Source of the DNA: Thermospira aquatica
Lineage (GTDB): Bacteria; Spirochaetota; Brevinematia; Brevinematales; Thermospiraceae
DNA: 64,000 nt
Assembly (NCBI RefSeq): GCF_023525255.1
Contig: NZ_CP073355.1
Coordinates: 1,178,001-1,242,000 of the forward strand
Direction: 5' to 3'
In this document: piece by piece, positions 36,898 through 45,933 of the stretch
How the letters are laid out: each line of letters begins with the position of its first letter
How positions within the stretch are numbered: the stretch's first letter is position 1
The notes under the pieces: generated by a model
Database searches by the model: none
Told to the model about the DNA's origin: nothing
What the model saw: only the letters and a program-made list of their open reading frames with translations
Made by a program: the position numbers and the translations under genes

Positions 36898-38124
36898 CTA
36901 GGAAATATAGTGAGAGTTGATTTTTACATAGTCATGGGAAAGATCGCACGTCCAGAGGAAATAGTCTTTGTGTCCTATGGCAAGATCGATTTCAATAGTC
37001 AGTTCATTCTCTCTCATGAGGACGTCTGCCTGGCCTATGCCTGTTTTTTGTGGTTCTCCACGCGAGAAGATCTCTACACCGTTTAGTTTCACGACGACAC
37101 GGTCAAGTTCAAACTTTGCTCCGGAATACCCCATTGCAGCGAGAATACGCCCCCAGTTCGGGTTTTGGCCAAAGATGGCGGTTTTTACAAGATAGGAATC
37201 AGCGATGCTTCTGGCTATTTTCTCTGCGTCAGTGGAAGTAAGGGCATTTTTGATGTCAATCTTGACGAGTTTCGTTGCTCCTTCACCGTCTTTTACTATC
37301 ATTTTGGCAATTTCCTGACAGACAAAGATCAGTGCTTCTTTGAAACGAGAAAAAGCCTCTCCTTCTTGGGTGATAGAAGGGTTTTCAGCGAGACCATTGG
37401 CGAGTAAAAAGACGCTATCATTGGTGCTGGTATCATTGTCAACAGAAATACGGTTAAAGGAAAGAGAAAGAGCTTCATCAAGGGCAAGTTCTAACATTTC
37501 ATGGGAAATGGCGGCATCCGTGGTGATGTAGACCAGCATGGTGGCATGAGGAATTTTGAGATTGGGTTTGATCATCCCTGCTCCTTTGGCGGTTATTCCT
37601 ATCCGAACAGGAACACCCTCAATATCAAATTCGCATGCAAGGGTTTTTTGTTTGGTGTCTGTTGTCATAATGGCAGTAGCATAACTGCGGATATCATTGT
37701 CTGTTTTGATGGTATTACAGATACGTTGAATACCATAGCGGATCTTTTCCATATCGAGTTTTCTTCCGATGACACCAGTAGAGGCTACCATCACTGAGCC
37801 CGCCGGAATATCCAGAAATTTTTCCGTCATTTCTGCCATTTCACGGGCATTTTGGATACCTTCTTCACCTGTGACACAGTTGGCATTGCCACTGTTGGTA
37901 ATGATGGCCTGTATTTTGTTGTCAAGTCTTTCCATATTGATCAGAATAGGGGCGGCTTTGACCCTGTTTTGCGTGAAAGCGCATACTGTTTCGCAGGGGA
38001 TACTGCTATAAAGGAGAGCGATGTCCTTGTAGCCACCCTCTTTGAGACCACAGGAAACTCCAGTAGCCCTGAACCCTTTTGGTGAATTGATGCCACCGTT
38101 TTCAAGAATACGAAAATTTTCCAT
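36898..38124 (-). CDS. argJ: Bifunctional glutamate N-acetyltransferase / amino-acid acetyltransferase ArgJ
   Basis: 408 residues. The self-cleavage site lies in PHATMLVYITTDA, where the Thr becomes the nucleophile of the beta chain; the alpha chain has TNSGNANC, VMVASTGVIG and AKGAGMIKPN. The C-terminal end is normal (WGRILAAMGYSG, LTIEIDL, WTCDLSHDYVKIN). It recycles the acetyl group in arginine synthesis. It follows argC by 3 bases. Confidence 0.95.
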   Translation of the reverse strand: MENFRILENGGINSPKGFRATGVSCGLKEGGYKDIALLYSSIPCETVCAFTQNRVKAAPILINMERLDNKIQAIITNSGNANCVTGEEGIQNAREMAEMTEKFLDIPAGSVMVASTGVIGRKLDMEKIRYGIQRICNTIKTDNDIRSYATAIMTTDTKQKTLACEFDIEGVPVRIGITAKGAGMIKPNLKIPHATMLVYITTDAAISHEMLELALDEALSLSFNRISVDNDTSTNDSVFLLANGLAENPSITQEGEAFSRFKEALIFVCQEIAKMIVKDGEGATKLVKIDIKNALTSTDAEKIARSIADSYLVKTAIFGQNPNWGRILAAMGYSGAKFELDRVVVKLNGVEIFSRGEPQKTGIGQADVLMRENELTIEIDLAIGHKDYFLWTCDLSHDYVKINSHYIS

Positions 38125-38127
38125 AAT

Positions 38128-39165
38128 TTATACCCCTTTTTGAGTTATGAGTCCTAAGGTATCGGGTAGTCCTACCATCAAATTCGCGTTCTGGATTGCC
38201 TGTCCTGAAGCACCTTTAACAAGGTTATCTATACTGCTTAAGATGATGCCCATCTTTTGGGAAGGAAGGTAGGTGAAGCTCATGTGGATTTCGTTGGTAT
38301 TTTGTACCCATTTGATTTGAGGGGCTTTTCCTCTGAAAATACGTACAAACGGGCTGTCTTTGTAGGTTTTTGTCCAGAGATCATAGATATCTTGTGTTGG
38401 ATCGGTATCAAAAGGCACATAAATCGTACTCAACATGCCTCTATCTATAGGCATAATATGAGGGGTAAAGATCAGGGAAACAGGTGAAAAATTGGTCGCC
38501 TCTAACTCCTGCACAATCTCAGGGTGATGTCGATGGTTGCCCACACTGTAAGCATAGAAATTTTCGTTCATTTCAGAAAAAAGGCCTGGAATGTCTGTTT
38601 TTCTTCCCCTGCCTGAAAATCCAGACTTGGAGTCTGCGATGATGGTGCTGTTTTGTATAAGCCCTGCTTTGAAAAGTGGAATCAGGGGCAGAAGAATACT
38701 TGTCGGGTAGCATCCTGGATTGGCTACAAGGCGGGCCTGGCAAATGCTTTCCCGAGAAAGTTCTGGAAGACCATACACAGCCTCCTGGGTGAGGGGAAAT
38801 GACGGATGGGTAAACCCATAGGCTTTTTCAAAAACCTGTTGATTTTTGATTCTGTAGGCTGCGCTGAGATCGACTACTTTAATACCCGCGGCAAGAAATT
38901 GAGGGGTAACTTTGGCGGAAGCCTCATGAGGCAGGGCAAGAAAAACAAGGTCTATATCCGTACGTTGGGTGGCATCGTCGAGGGTGATGTAGACCATATC
39001 CGTATAGGCAAAAAGATAGGGTTCACAGGATCCAATGGTTTTTCCAGCCTGGCTTTCAGAGGTGACAAAAACCACCTCAAAGGCAGGATGACGTGTAAGC
39101 CATTTGAGAAGCTCAATGCCAGTATATCCACTTCCTCCACAGATACCTATACGATAGGTTTTCAT
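38128..39165 (-). CDS. argC: N-acetyl-gamma-glutamyl-phosphate reductase
   Basis: 345 residues. Nucleotide-binding [14 protein letters not shown] at the start, catalytic Cys in [20 protein letters not shown], and HRHHPEI in the dimer region. NADPH-dependent third step of arginine synthesis. Its start overlaps the recA stop by four bases (ATGA) and argJ follows 3 bases after. Confidence 0.95.
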   Translation of the reverse strand: MKTYRIGICGGSGYTGIELLKWLTRHPAFEVVFVTSESQAGKTIGSCEPYLFAYTDMVYITLDDATQRTDIDLVFLALPHEASAKVTPQFLAAGIKVVDLSAAYRIKNQQVFEKAYGFTHPSFPLTQEAVYGLPELSRESICQARLVANPGCYPTSILLPLIPLFKAGLIQNSTIIADSKSGFSGRGRKTDIPGLFSEMNENFYAYSVGNHRHHPEIVQELEATNFSPVSLIFTPHIMPIDRGMLSTIYVPFDTDPTQDIYDLWTKTYKDSPFVRIFRGKAPQIKWVQNTNEIHMSFTYLPSQKMGIILSSIDNLVKGASGQAIQNANLMVGLPDTLGLITQKGV

Positions 39166-40208
39166 GCCTCGGTATTCTCCTCTTCGTCGTCACTTCCAAA
39201 GTCTATCTGGGGTGATTCAGCAAGATGCTTTCGTACACTTTCTTCGATCTTTTGAAATATTTCTGGTTTACTTTCTACAAGGGAGATGAGGTTTTCTCTT
39301 CCCTGGGCCACACGTTCACCATTCACCGAGTACCATGTGCCATGACGCTCGATAACACCACAGGCGAGTCCTGCATCGACAAGACATCCTGCTTTTGATA
39401 TTCCCTTGCCAAATATGATGTCAAATTCTGCTGAACGGAAGGGGGCGGCAAGTTTATTTTTGACCACTTTGACTTTAATACGGTTGCCGTAGTTTTCTTC
39501 ACCCTTTTTGAGGGTGTCTTTTTTTCGTATTTCCATACGGATAGACGAGTAAAACTTCAGAGCAAGACCACCCGTCGTGGTTTCAGGGTTTCCGTACGTG
39601 CCTATCTTCATACGGATCTGGTTGATAAAGATGAGTGCTGTTTTGGTTTTGTTGAGGATGGCGGTGAGTTTTCTGAGGGCCTGGCTCATGAGACGGGCCT
39701 GCATCCCCATAACAGCATCTCCCATGTCACCATCAATCTCTGCCCGTGGCACAAGAGCCGCTACAGAGTCCACAACAATCAGGTCGATGGCGTTACTTCT
39801 GATGAGGCTCTCGACAATCTCAAGGGCTTGCTCTCCGGTGTCTGGCTGGGAGATGTAGAGATTATCTATATCGACACCGAGGCTTTTGGCATAGAAGGGA
39901 TCAAGGGCATGTTCTGCGTCGATGAAGGCACAAATCCCCCCACGTTTCTGACATTCTGCAATGATGGAGAGGGTAAGGGTGGTTTTTCCCGAGGATTCTG
40001 GACCGTAGATTTCGGTTACTCTTCCAACGGGGATACCTCCAATCCCTAAAGCCAGGTCAAGGGTTAACGCCCCAGTAGGAATGACGGGGATGTCGTTTGT
40101 TTTACCCCGTTCTCCGAGACGCATAATGGCACCCTTGCCAAACTGTTTTTCTATCTGGGAGATTGCAATCTGCAATGCCCTTTCACGTTCTGCATTGGTC
40201 TCCGCCAT
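39162..40208 (-). CDS. recA: Recombinase RecA
   Basis: 348 residues. Walker [49 protein letters not shown] (Walker B), MSQALRKLT and INQIRMKIG are all present; the C-terminus is acidic ([13 protein letters not shown]) as usual. Homologous recombination and SOS signalling. It is the first gene of the minus-strand run down to nadE. No SOS-type operator was recognised upstream. Confidence 0.98.
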   Translation of the reverse strand: MAETNAERERALQIAISQIEKQFGKGAIMRLGERGKTNDIPVIPTGALTLDLALGIGGIPVGRVTEIYGPESSGKTTLTLSIIAECQKRGGICAFIDAEHALDPFYAKSLGVDIDNLYISQPDTGEQALEIVESLIRSNAIDLIVVDSVAALVPRAEIDGDMGDAVMGMQARLMSQALRKLTAILNKTKTALIFINQIRMKIGTYGNPETTTGGLALKFYSSIRMEIRKKDTLKKGEENYGNRIKVKVVKNKLAAPFRSAEFDIIFGKGISKAGCLVDAGLACGVIERHGTWYSVNGERVAQGRENLISLVESKPEIFQKIEESVRKHLAESPQIDFGSDDEEENTEA

Positions 40209-40243
40209 AGCGTATCCTCTCTTTTTCTGTGTTGATAAGAAAA

Positions 40244-40272
40244 ATTATAAAGAAAGAAAAGAAAAAAAACAA
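40244..40272 (-). promoter_or_regulatory. Promoter of the recA operon
   Basis: On the minus strand TTGTTT (40267-40272), 17-bp spacer, perfect TATAAT (40244-40249). An imperfect palindrome CTCTTTTATTATAAAGAG lies just upstream at 40273-40290 and might be an operator. Confidence 0.55.
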
Positions 40273-40354
40273 CTCTTTTATTATAAAGAGGGAAAGTAAA
40301 ATGCTTGTTGATAAAAAGTTTCTCTCAAAACTTTCCAAAAATGAAAAAATATGT

Positions 40355-40360
40355 TATAAT
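40355..40360 (+). promoter_or_regulatory. -10 element for tRNA-Pro
   Basis: Perfect TATAAT, 23 bp before the tRNA; no good -35 box. Confidence 0.5.
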
Positions 40361-40383
40361 ATACAGTGTCACGTGTATCATGA

Positions 40384-40458
40384 CGGGCCGTAGCGCAGTT
40401 TGGCTAGCGCGCTTGGTTCGGGTCCAAGAAGTCGGGGGTTCAAATCCCCCAGGCCCGA
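40384..40458 (+). tRNA. tRNA-Pro(CGG)
   Basis: Acceptor CGGGCCG/AGGCCCG (one mismatch at the last pair), anticodon stem CTTGG/CCAAG with loop TTCGGGT (CGG), T-arm GGGGG-TTCAAAT-CCCCC, discriminator A. CCA is not encoded. Confidence 0.92.
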
Positions 40459-40462
40459 TATT

Positions 40463-40492
40463 CCCCTCTTTTGCGAGAAGAGGGGTTTTTTG
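40463..40492 (+). terminator. Intrinsic terminator of tRNA-Pro
   Basis: Stem CCCCTCTT / AAGAGGGG, 7-base loop, then six T. Confidence 0.85.
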
Positions 40493-40628
40493 TTTTTAGG
40501 GGAAAGAGTCTTGTTGGGTTGGTCTGTGAGATACAGGTTTGAGGGGACAAGGAGTTCATCGCAGGATAGGAATTTTTTTGTTGGTAAACAACAAAGAATC
40601 CGGAAATGATCAAGAAAGGGGTGTTTTA

Positions 40629-40763
40629 ATGGGGGGAAAGATTGCTATTACCATGTTTCAGCAAAAAGAGAATGAAAAGTCTTTTTGGGGGATGATAAAA
40701 CTGAAAAATGGTAAGAGCTTTTTCTTGTTTGCCAAGAACGATAAAGATAGAAGCTTCCTTTGA
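40629..40763 (+). CDS. Possible 44-residue small protein overlapping a repeat hairpin
   Basis: ATG 40629 follows AAAGGGG at 40615-40621 with a normal 7-base gap. It starts MGGKIAIT, has a middle with K, E and F, then NGKSFFLF. The frame at 21942-22049 shares MxGKIAIT near its start and GKSF near the end, and both overlie an inverted pair of the 19-bp repeat. Either a small gene family or a frame forced by the repeat. The rest of 40493-40779 shows nothing else. Confidence 0.3.
   Translation: MGGKIAITMFQQKENEKSFWGMIKLKNGKSFFLFAKNDKDRSFL
40644..40719. repeat. Inverted pair of the 19-bp dispersed repeat (hairpin)
   Basis: GCTATTACCATGTTTCAG at 40644-40661 faces CTGAAAAATGGTAAGAGC at 40701-40718. 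Both arms depart from the consensus in the same way (CCAT and TTTCAG forms), so the stem is kept by paired changes except for the usual A-G mismatch and one more. Confidence 0.75.
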
Positions 40764-40779
40764 AAAGAAGATAGCGCTC

Positions 40780-42144
40780 TCACAGCTTCTCTAAGAGAAT
40801 GCGAATCTCCTCGATTACTGAAGTAAGCCATGCTTTGTCGGTAGACTCTCCGATAAGTCGCATGATGGGTTCTGTGTTGGATGGGCGGATGTGTACCCAG
40901 AGACGGTCTTTTCCACGAGAGAGATCCATTCTCACGCCGTCAGTGCTGTTGAGGGTGGCATCAGGGTAGTGTTTGGCAAGTTTTTTTGCAAGTGTGGGAA
41001 TGTCGGCTATTTTTGAGAACTTTTCTTTTATGGAGAAAAGTTGAGGGAAATCAGACACCAATTCTGAAAGTGACTTGCCTGAGAGTGCCATAGCCTCAAG
41101 GATGAGACTTATACCCACGAGGCTATCTCGTCCAAGATTCATGGTGGGATAAATCACGCCACCGTTTCCTTCTCCTCCAATGCGGGCATGATATTTTTTG
41201 ATCCCCTCGACAACGTTTGCTTCCCCTACCTTGGTGTAATAGCAGGGTTGGTTGTACGTTTTCGCAAACATCTCGCTAAGAAGAGAAGTAGAAAGATTAA
41301 CCACCACAGGTCCGGGGTTTTGTGAAAGAACATGGCGAACAGCAAGTGCCAGCGTCCATTCTTCGCTGAGGATTCTCCCTCTGGCATCAACAACAACAAG
41401 TCTGTCAGCATCAGGGTCCTGAGCAAATCCTATGTCAGCCTTTTCTTTCTGGATAATTTCAGAAAGATGAGACAGATTGGCAGGCGTAGGTTCTGCGACA
41501 CGGTGGAAGTTTCCTGTCACTTCGGTGTTGATCCCAATGACGTGGCAGCCGAGGGCTTTTAAGAGCTGGATGGTGATAGGTCCGCCGGCACTATTCACGG
41601 GATCGAGAACAACAGTAAAATGACGACTCTGGATGGCTCTGGTATCTATGTGGGAGAGAATACGATCGATATGTGCCTGAGCGATCTCAGTGGTGAGGGT
41701 GGTAGTACCAATCTCATCCCACTTTGCGTGAAAAGAGGGTGAGGGGAGAGAATCAAGAATTTCAGAAAGATCGTTTTCTGTGGTAAATGTTCCCCCATGA
41801 ACGACAAACTTGAGAGCGTTCCATTCAATGGGATTATGGGAGGCGGTGACAATGACGCCGCCGTCAAGGTTCCACTCCCGTACGCCAAAAAGAACTGTTG
41901 GAGTAGGAACAAGTCCTGCGTCAATAACGTCAATCCCCAGACTATTGAGAATGGCGCTCACGTAGGAAACGATCATGGGACCGGTTTTTCTCCCGTCCCG
42001 TCCAATGAGGACCCGGGGGCGCTGTGAAGTTGCCCTTTTTCGTATGAACAGGCCAAAAGCTCGTGTGTATTTTAAGAGTTCCTCAAGGGTGAGACTCTCT
42101 CCCCAGATTCCTCGAATGCCGGAAACACTTACCTTGAGTGACAT
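40780..42144 (-). CDS. glmM: Phosphohexomutase, GlmM-like
   Basis: 454 residues of the alpha-D-phosphohexomutase family: SGIRGIWGES, the phospho-Ser motif TASHNP, metal loop DPDADRL, sugar-binding GEGNGGVIYP (in place of GEQSGH or GEMSGH) and the C-terminal phosphate-binding RPSNTEPIMR. GEGNGGV and the absence of an RFGT start point to the archaeal-type GlmM branch, converting glucosamine-6-P to -1-P, but a phosphogluco- or phosphomannomutase is possible. It starts three bases after ileS. Confidence 0.75.
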   Translation of the reverse strand: MSLKVSVSGIRGIWGESLTLEELLKYTRAFGLFIRKRATSQRPRVLIGRDGRKTGPMIVSYVSAILNSLGIDVIDAGLVPTPTVLFGVREWNLDGGVIVTASHNPIEWNALKFVVHGGTFTTENDLSEILDSLPSPSFHAKWDEIGTTTLTTEIAQAHIDRILSHIDTRAIQSRHFTVVLDPVNSAGGPITIQLLKALGCHVIGINTEVTGNFHRVAEPTPANLSHLSEIIQKEKADIGFAQDPDADRLVVVDARGRILSEEWTLALAVRHVLSQNPGPVVVNLSTSLLSEMFAKTYNQPCYYTKVGEANVVEGIKKYHARIGGEGNGGVIYPTMNLGRDSLVGISLILEAMALSGKSLSELVSDFPQLFSIKEKFSKIADIPTLAKKLAKHYPDATLNSTDGVRMDLSRGKDRLWVHIRPSNTEPIMRLIGESTDKAWLTSVIEEIRILLEKL

Positions 42145-42147
42145 GGT

Positions 42148-44919
42148 CTAACCCTGCATTTTGGATACAATCGGGGCACAACGTTCGCAGAGATCGGGGT
42201 AGTCGGAAAATTCTCCAACGTGAACAGAGTAGTTCCAGCAACGGGCACACTTCTGTCCGTCTGCTTTTTCTGCTTTTACTTTGACATTGTCGTCTTCGGC
42301 ATCGGCCTGGTTGACAGAGGTAATCTCTACCTGAGACACGATAAAGAAGAAACGAATGTCTTTTTCGTATTTCTCAAGCAGACCCCGGGTATAAGGATTC
42401 TTTGGTTCGAGGAGGATCTTGGTCTCAAGGGAGCCCCCAAGATCTGTTTCTCGACTTCTCAGGGCTTCAATAGCTTTGAGAACACTTTCTCTTATAGCTT
42501 TGAGAGCATCAAAGTCTTTTGCAAGATCATCGTTTCGCCATTCTTGAGGAATCTCTGGCCAATCCTGAAGGAGGACACTGTCCCCTTCGCTTTTGGCAAA
42601 GTAGGTCTGATAAACCTCTTCCATAGTAAAAGAAAGAATCGGTGCAAACAGGATAGTAAGGACTCGCAGGATTTCATAGAGAACGGTTTGGGCAGAAAGT
42701 CTCTCATAGCTCTCTTTTTCGTAGATATAGAGCCTATCTTTGAGTATATCGAGATAAAAAGCGCTCAGATCAACGGCACAGAAATTGTACAGTTCCCTGA
42801 ATCCTCGGTAGAATTCGTATTGATCAAAAAAGCGTGTAACCCTGTCTGCAAGGTTGGCCAGTTCAGAGAGCATGTAGGCATCGACAGGTTTGAGTTTGGA
42901 GACGGGAAGTTTTTTGTCCGTGGAAAAGCCATCGAGATTGCCCATGATGAAGCGGAAGGTGTTTCGGACCTTGCGGTAGCTGTCGGCAGCCTTTTGAATA
43001 AGCTGGGAACCGATTCGCAGATCCCCACGGTAGTCTTCGGTAACGACCCACAGGCGAAGCACGTCTGCCCCAAACTTCTCATATATTTCTCGGGGGGAGA
43101 CAGCGTTTCCCAGGCTTTTGTGCATCTGGCGTCCCTGTTCATCAAGTACCCATCCATGGGTGATGATGGCTTTGAATGGGGCTTTGTCTTTTACGGCGAC
43201 GGATGGCCAGAGAGAGGCCTGGAACCAACCACGGTACTGGTCATTGCCTTCGAGGTAGACGTCCGCCGGAGAATGAAGCTGAGGATGTTTATCAAGAACA
43301 GCAATATTGCTTACACCAGAGTCAAACCATACATCGAGAATGTCGGTTTCCTTGCGGAAGGTTTTGCCACCACAGTTGTGGCAAACAGTTCCAGTAGGGA
43401 GAAGCTCGGCGGCATCTCGATCAAACCAGACATCGATACCGTGTTCGTGGATGAGACCAATGATGTGGTCGATGGTTTTCTTGTCAAGATGAGGCTCGTT
43501 ACAGTATTCACAGTAAAAGGCAGGAATGGGTACTCCCCAGTGTCTCTGACGGGAAAGACACCAGTCTGGTCTGTCTTTGAGCATGTTTTCTATACGTGTT
43601 TGTCCCCATGCGGGTATCCACTGGATATGGGGTAGGGTTTCGAGTGCCTTTTTGGCAAGTTGTGGGTCGGAAACCTTGAAAAACCACTGTGGTTTCGAAC
43701 GGAAGATAATGGGTTTTTTACAGCGCCAGCAGTGGGGATAACTGTGTTCGATGTCTGTGCGTGCGTAGAGTCTGTTTTTCTCCTCAAGGAATTGTATGAT
43801 TTTTTCGTTGGCATCAAAGACGTTCATTCCTTGAAACTCGGGGACTTCGGGGGTGAATTCTCCTTTGTCGTTGACGGGAGAAAGCATTTCCAGGCCTGTT
43901 TCCTTGCCGATGAGATAGTCTTCCATACCATGACCGGGCGCTGTATGAACAATCCCTGTACCGGTGTCCATCGTAACATGTTCTCCAAAAACGACACGAG
44001 ACTCTCGATCAATCCAGGGATGCATCACCTTAAGACTTTCGAGTTCTTTTTGTGTGAGGATGTGGATGTTGCCGATCTTTGCTTCGATTACAGAAGCTAC
44101 GGAGGGGAGGAGTTTTTCTGCTACGATGAGATATTCTCCGTTGATCTCAGCGGCCACATAGGCTTCTTCAGGATGAAAAGAGAGACCGGTATTGGCTGGC
44201 AGGGTCCAGGGGGTTGTGGTCCATATAAGAACAAAGAGAGGTTTTTCTTGAAGAGCACTCACATTATGCTTTATGACAGGGAATTTTACGTAAATAGAAG
44301 GAGAGTGGTGATCATGATACTCGATCTCGGCTTCGGCAAGTGAGGTGCAGCAGTGAAGACACCAGTGAACAGGACGGAGGCCTCGATAGATGAGACCTTT
44401 CTCGACAATTCGACCAAAAGCCTCTACAATTGCTGCCTCGTATTCGTGTGACATGGTGAGATAGGGGTTTTCCCAATCTCCGATACAACCGAGACGACGG
44501 AAACCATCTCTCTGGATGGTGATGTATTTTTCAGCATACTTGCGACATTCTGCCCGGAGTTTTTTTACAGGAATTTCGCTGGCTTTTCCACCGAGTTGTT
44601 CGACTACTTTGAGTTCGATGGGAAGTCCATGACAATCCCAGCCGGGAATAAAAGGAGTCTTGTGCCCTCGGAAAAACTTATATTTGACGATCATGTCTTT
44701 GAGGATTTTGTTGAGAGCGGTACCAAGGTGAATTTCACCATTGGCATAGGGAGGACCATCGTGAAGAATAAATGTGGGAGCCTTGGCTCTTTTTTCGAGC
44801 TGTTTGAAGTAGATGCGGTTTTTCTCCCACATTTCGATGATTTTTGGTTCTTTTTCGACGAGGTTTGCCTTCATCGAAAATGGTGTGTTGGGGAGGTTCA
44901 CGGTTTTGCTATAGTCCAT
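42148..44919 (-). CDS. ileS: Isoleucyl-tRNA synthetase
   Basis: 923 residues. HIGH-equivalent in DGPPYANGEIHLGTALNK, editing domain with TTPWTLPANTG, KMSKS-equivalent MHKSLGN, tRNA-contacting region and a C-terminal zinc ribbon CARCWNYSV...CERCAPI. It charges tRNA-Ile and edits valine. No T-box leader is visible upstream; 44920-45045 holds only AT-rich DNA. Confidence 0.97.
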   Translation of the reverse strand: MDYSKTVNLPNTPFSMKANLVEKEPKIIEMWEKNRIYFKQLEKRAKAPTFILHDGPPYANGEIHLGTALNKILKDMIVKYKFFRGHKTPFIPGWDCHGLPIELKVVEQLGGKASEIPVKKLRAECRKYAEKYITIQRDGFRRLGCIGDWENPYLTMSHEYEAAIVEAFGRIVEKGLIYRGLRPVHWCLHCCTSLAEAEIEYHDHHSPSIYVKFPVIKHNVSALQEKPLFVLIWTTTPWTLPANTGLSFHPEEAYVAAEINGEYLIVAEKLLPSVASVIEAKIGNIHILTQKELESLKVMHPWIDRESRVVFGEHVTMDTGTGIVHTAPGHGMEDYLIGKETGLEMLSPVNDKGEFTPEVPEFQGMNVFDANEKIIQFLEEKNRLYARTDIEHSYPHCWRCKKPIIFRSKPQWFFKVSDPQLAKKALETLPHIQWIPAWGQTRIENMLKDRPDWCLSRQRHWGVPIPAFYCEYCNEPHLDKKTIDHIIGLIHEHGIDVWFDRDAAELLPTGTVCHNCGGKTFRKETDILDVWFDSGVSNIAVLDKHPQLHSPADVYLEGNDQYRGWFQASLWPSVAVKDKAPFKAIITHGWVLDEQGRQMHKSLGNAVSPREIYEKFGADVLRLWVVTEDYRGDLRIGSQLIQKAADSYRKVRNTFRFIMGNLDGFSTDKKLPVSKLKPVDAYMLSELANLADRVTRFFDQYEFYRGFRELYNFCAVDLSAFYLDILKDRLYIYEKESYERLSAQTVLYEILRVLTILFAPILSFTMEEVYQTYFAKSEGDSVLLQDWPEIPQEWRNDDLAKDFDALKAIRESVLKAIEALRSRETDLGGSLETKILLEPKNPYTRGLLEKYEKDIRFFFIVSQVEITSVNQADAEDDNVKVKAEKADGQKCARCWNYSVHVGEFSDYPDLCERCAPIVSKMQG

Positions 44920-45049
44920 GATGGGCTCCTTTGTGAAATAAAAATTTTTCTTTTATTATAAGGAGAAAGGGGAAAGAAATGCAAAAAAGCTAGAGGGTTA
45001 TAAAGAAAGAGATTATTGGTGTTTTATGGTTCAGGCAGGAGAGGGCTTA

Positions 45050-45805
45050 GCTATGACGATATCACAGTGTGGTGGGGATTTTTTTGTTAGGGGGAGCTTG
45101 CTCTTCCTTTGTTGCAGTGGAAAGCAAAAGAAAGCTCACCAGCTCTTACCCTGTTGCAGTTAAAAACCACCAGTGTGATGGCTATTCCCTTATCGCAGTT
45201 AAAAAGACTGCCATGCTCTTCCCTTGTTACAGTGTGTCTGTCATGCGGGCTATTCCCTTATTGCAGTGTAAGAGGAAGAAAAGTTTTTTGCTCTTACCAT
45301 ATCACAGTGAGGGGGAAACTTCTAAGCTCTTCCCTTATTGCAGTATGGGCTATGAGAGAAAGGCTATTACCTTATCGCAGTAAGAAAACTTGCTATTACC
45401 TTGTTACAGTGAACGCGAAAAATTCCCCTGCTCTTCCTTTCTTGTAGGAGAAAAAGTTGCCGGTTGTCAAGGAAAGAAATGTCTCGAGACGAGGGGGATG
45501 GTCACCTCGATACGTTCCTGGGGAACTACTCGGCGACCGGGCTTCGGTACGCTTCGCTACTCAGCAACCGCTTCGATACGCTCCTTCGGAGCTACTCAGT
45601 GACAGAAAAACCCTCGGCTATTACCCTATCGCAGTAAAAAATTTTCCCCTGCTATTACCTTACCGCAGTGAAGGTGAAAACCAAAAACTCTTCCTTTATC
45701 ACAGAAAAAAGTTGCTATTACCTTTTTACAGGATGGAGGCAATTCCAGCTATTACCTTATCACAGTCTAAGGTTAAGGGATCATACACTGCAACAAGGTA
45801 AGAGC
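45050..45805. repeat. Left array of the 19-bp dispersed repeat (about 17 copies)
   Basis: Copies at 45050, 45100, 45142, 45181, 45215, 45249, 45290, 45326, 45363, 45392, 45430, 45617, 45651, 45687, 45714 and 45748 are on the plus strand; the last at 45787-45805 is on the minus strand. Consensus GCTMTTACCYTRTYRCAGT; copies at 45050, 45430, 45687 and 45714 are more degenerate. Spacing is irregular (29 to 50 bases, with the composite element between 45448 and 45617). This fills the 1-kb space before the IS1595-like gene. Confidence 0.92.
45404..45640. repeat. Composite dispersed repeat, copy 2
   Basis: Same blocks as 24488-24690: end of a 19-bp unit, GCGAAAAATTCCCC, a degenerate unit at 45430, AAGGAAAGAAATGTCTCGAGAC, GAGGGGG, three CTTCG(A/G)TACG units with CTACTC(A/G)GYGACC-like ends, and a closing 19-bp unit at 45617-45635. 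Copy 2 has one extra CTTCGATACGCTCCTTCGGAG unit, containing the palindrome GCTCCTTCGGAGC. Confidence 0.78.
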
Positions 45806-45933
45806 ATTTTTCTCAACCCCCAAAATCTCCCCATCGATCTTACTTTTAAAATATATAAAACATCTTTTTTAACAACTATAACAAAAAATTTTCGATATAT
45901 ATAGTATGAAAAAATTTCTCTAAGGAGAAAACC

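Noticed and set aside
42220-43635. 471-residue plus-strand open frame
   Set aside because: Shadow of ileS, which is certain on the minus strand.
44920-45045. T-box or other riboswitch upstream of ileS
   Set aside because: No T-box sequence or suitable stem structure between the ileS start and the repeat array.
45069-45801. Open frames of about 100 residues across the left repeat array
   Set aside because: They only translate the repeats, change frame between copies and lack ribosome sites.
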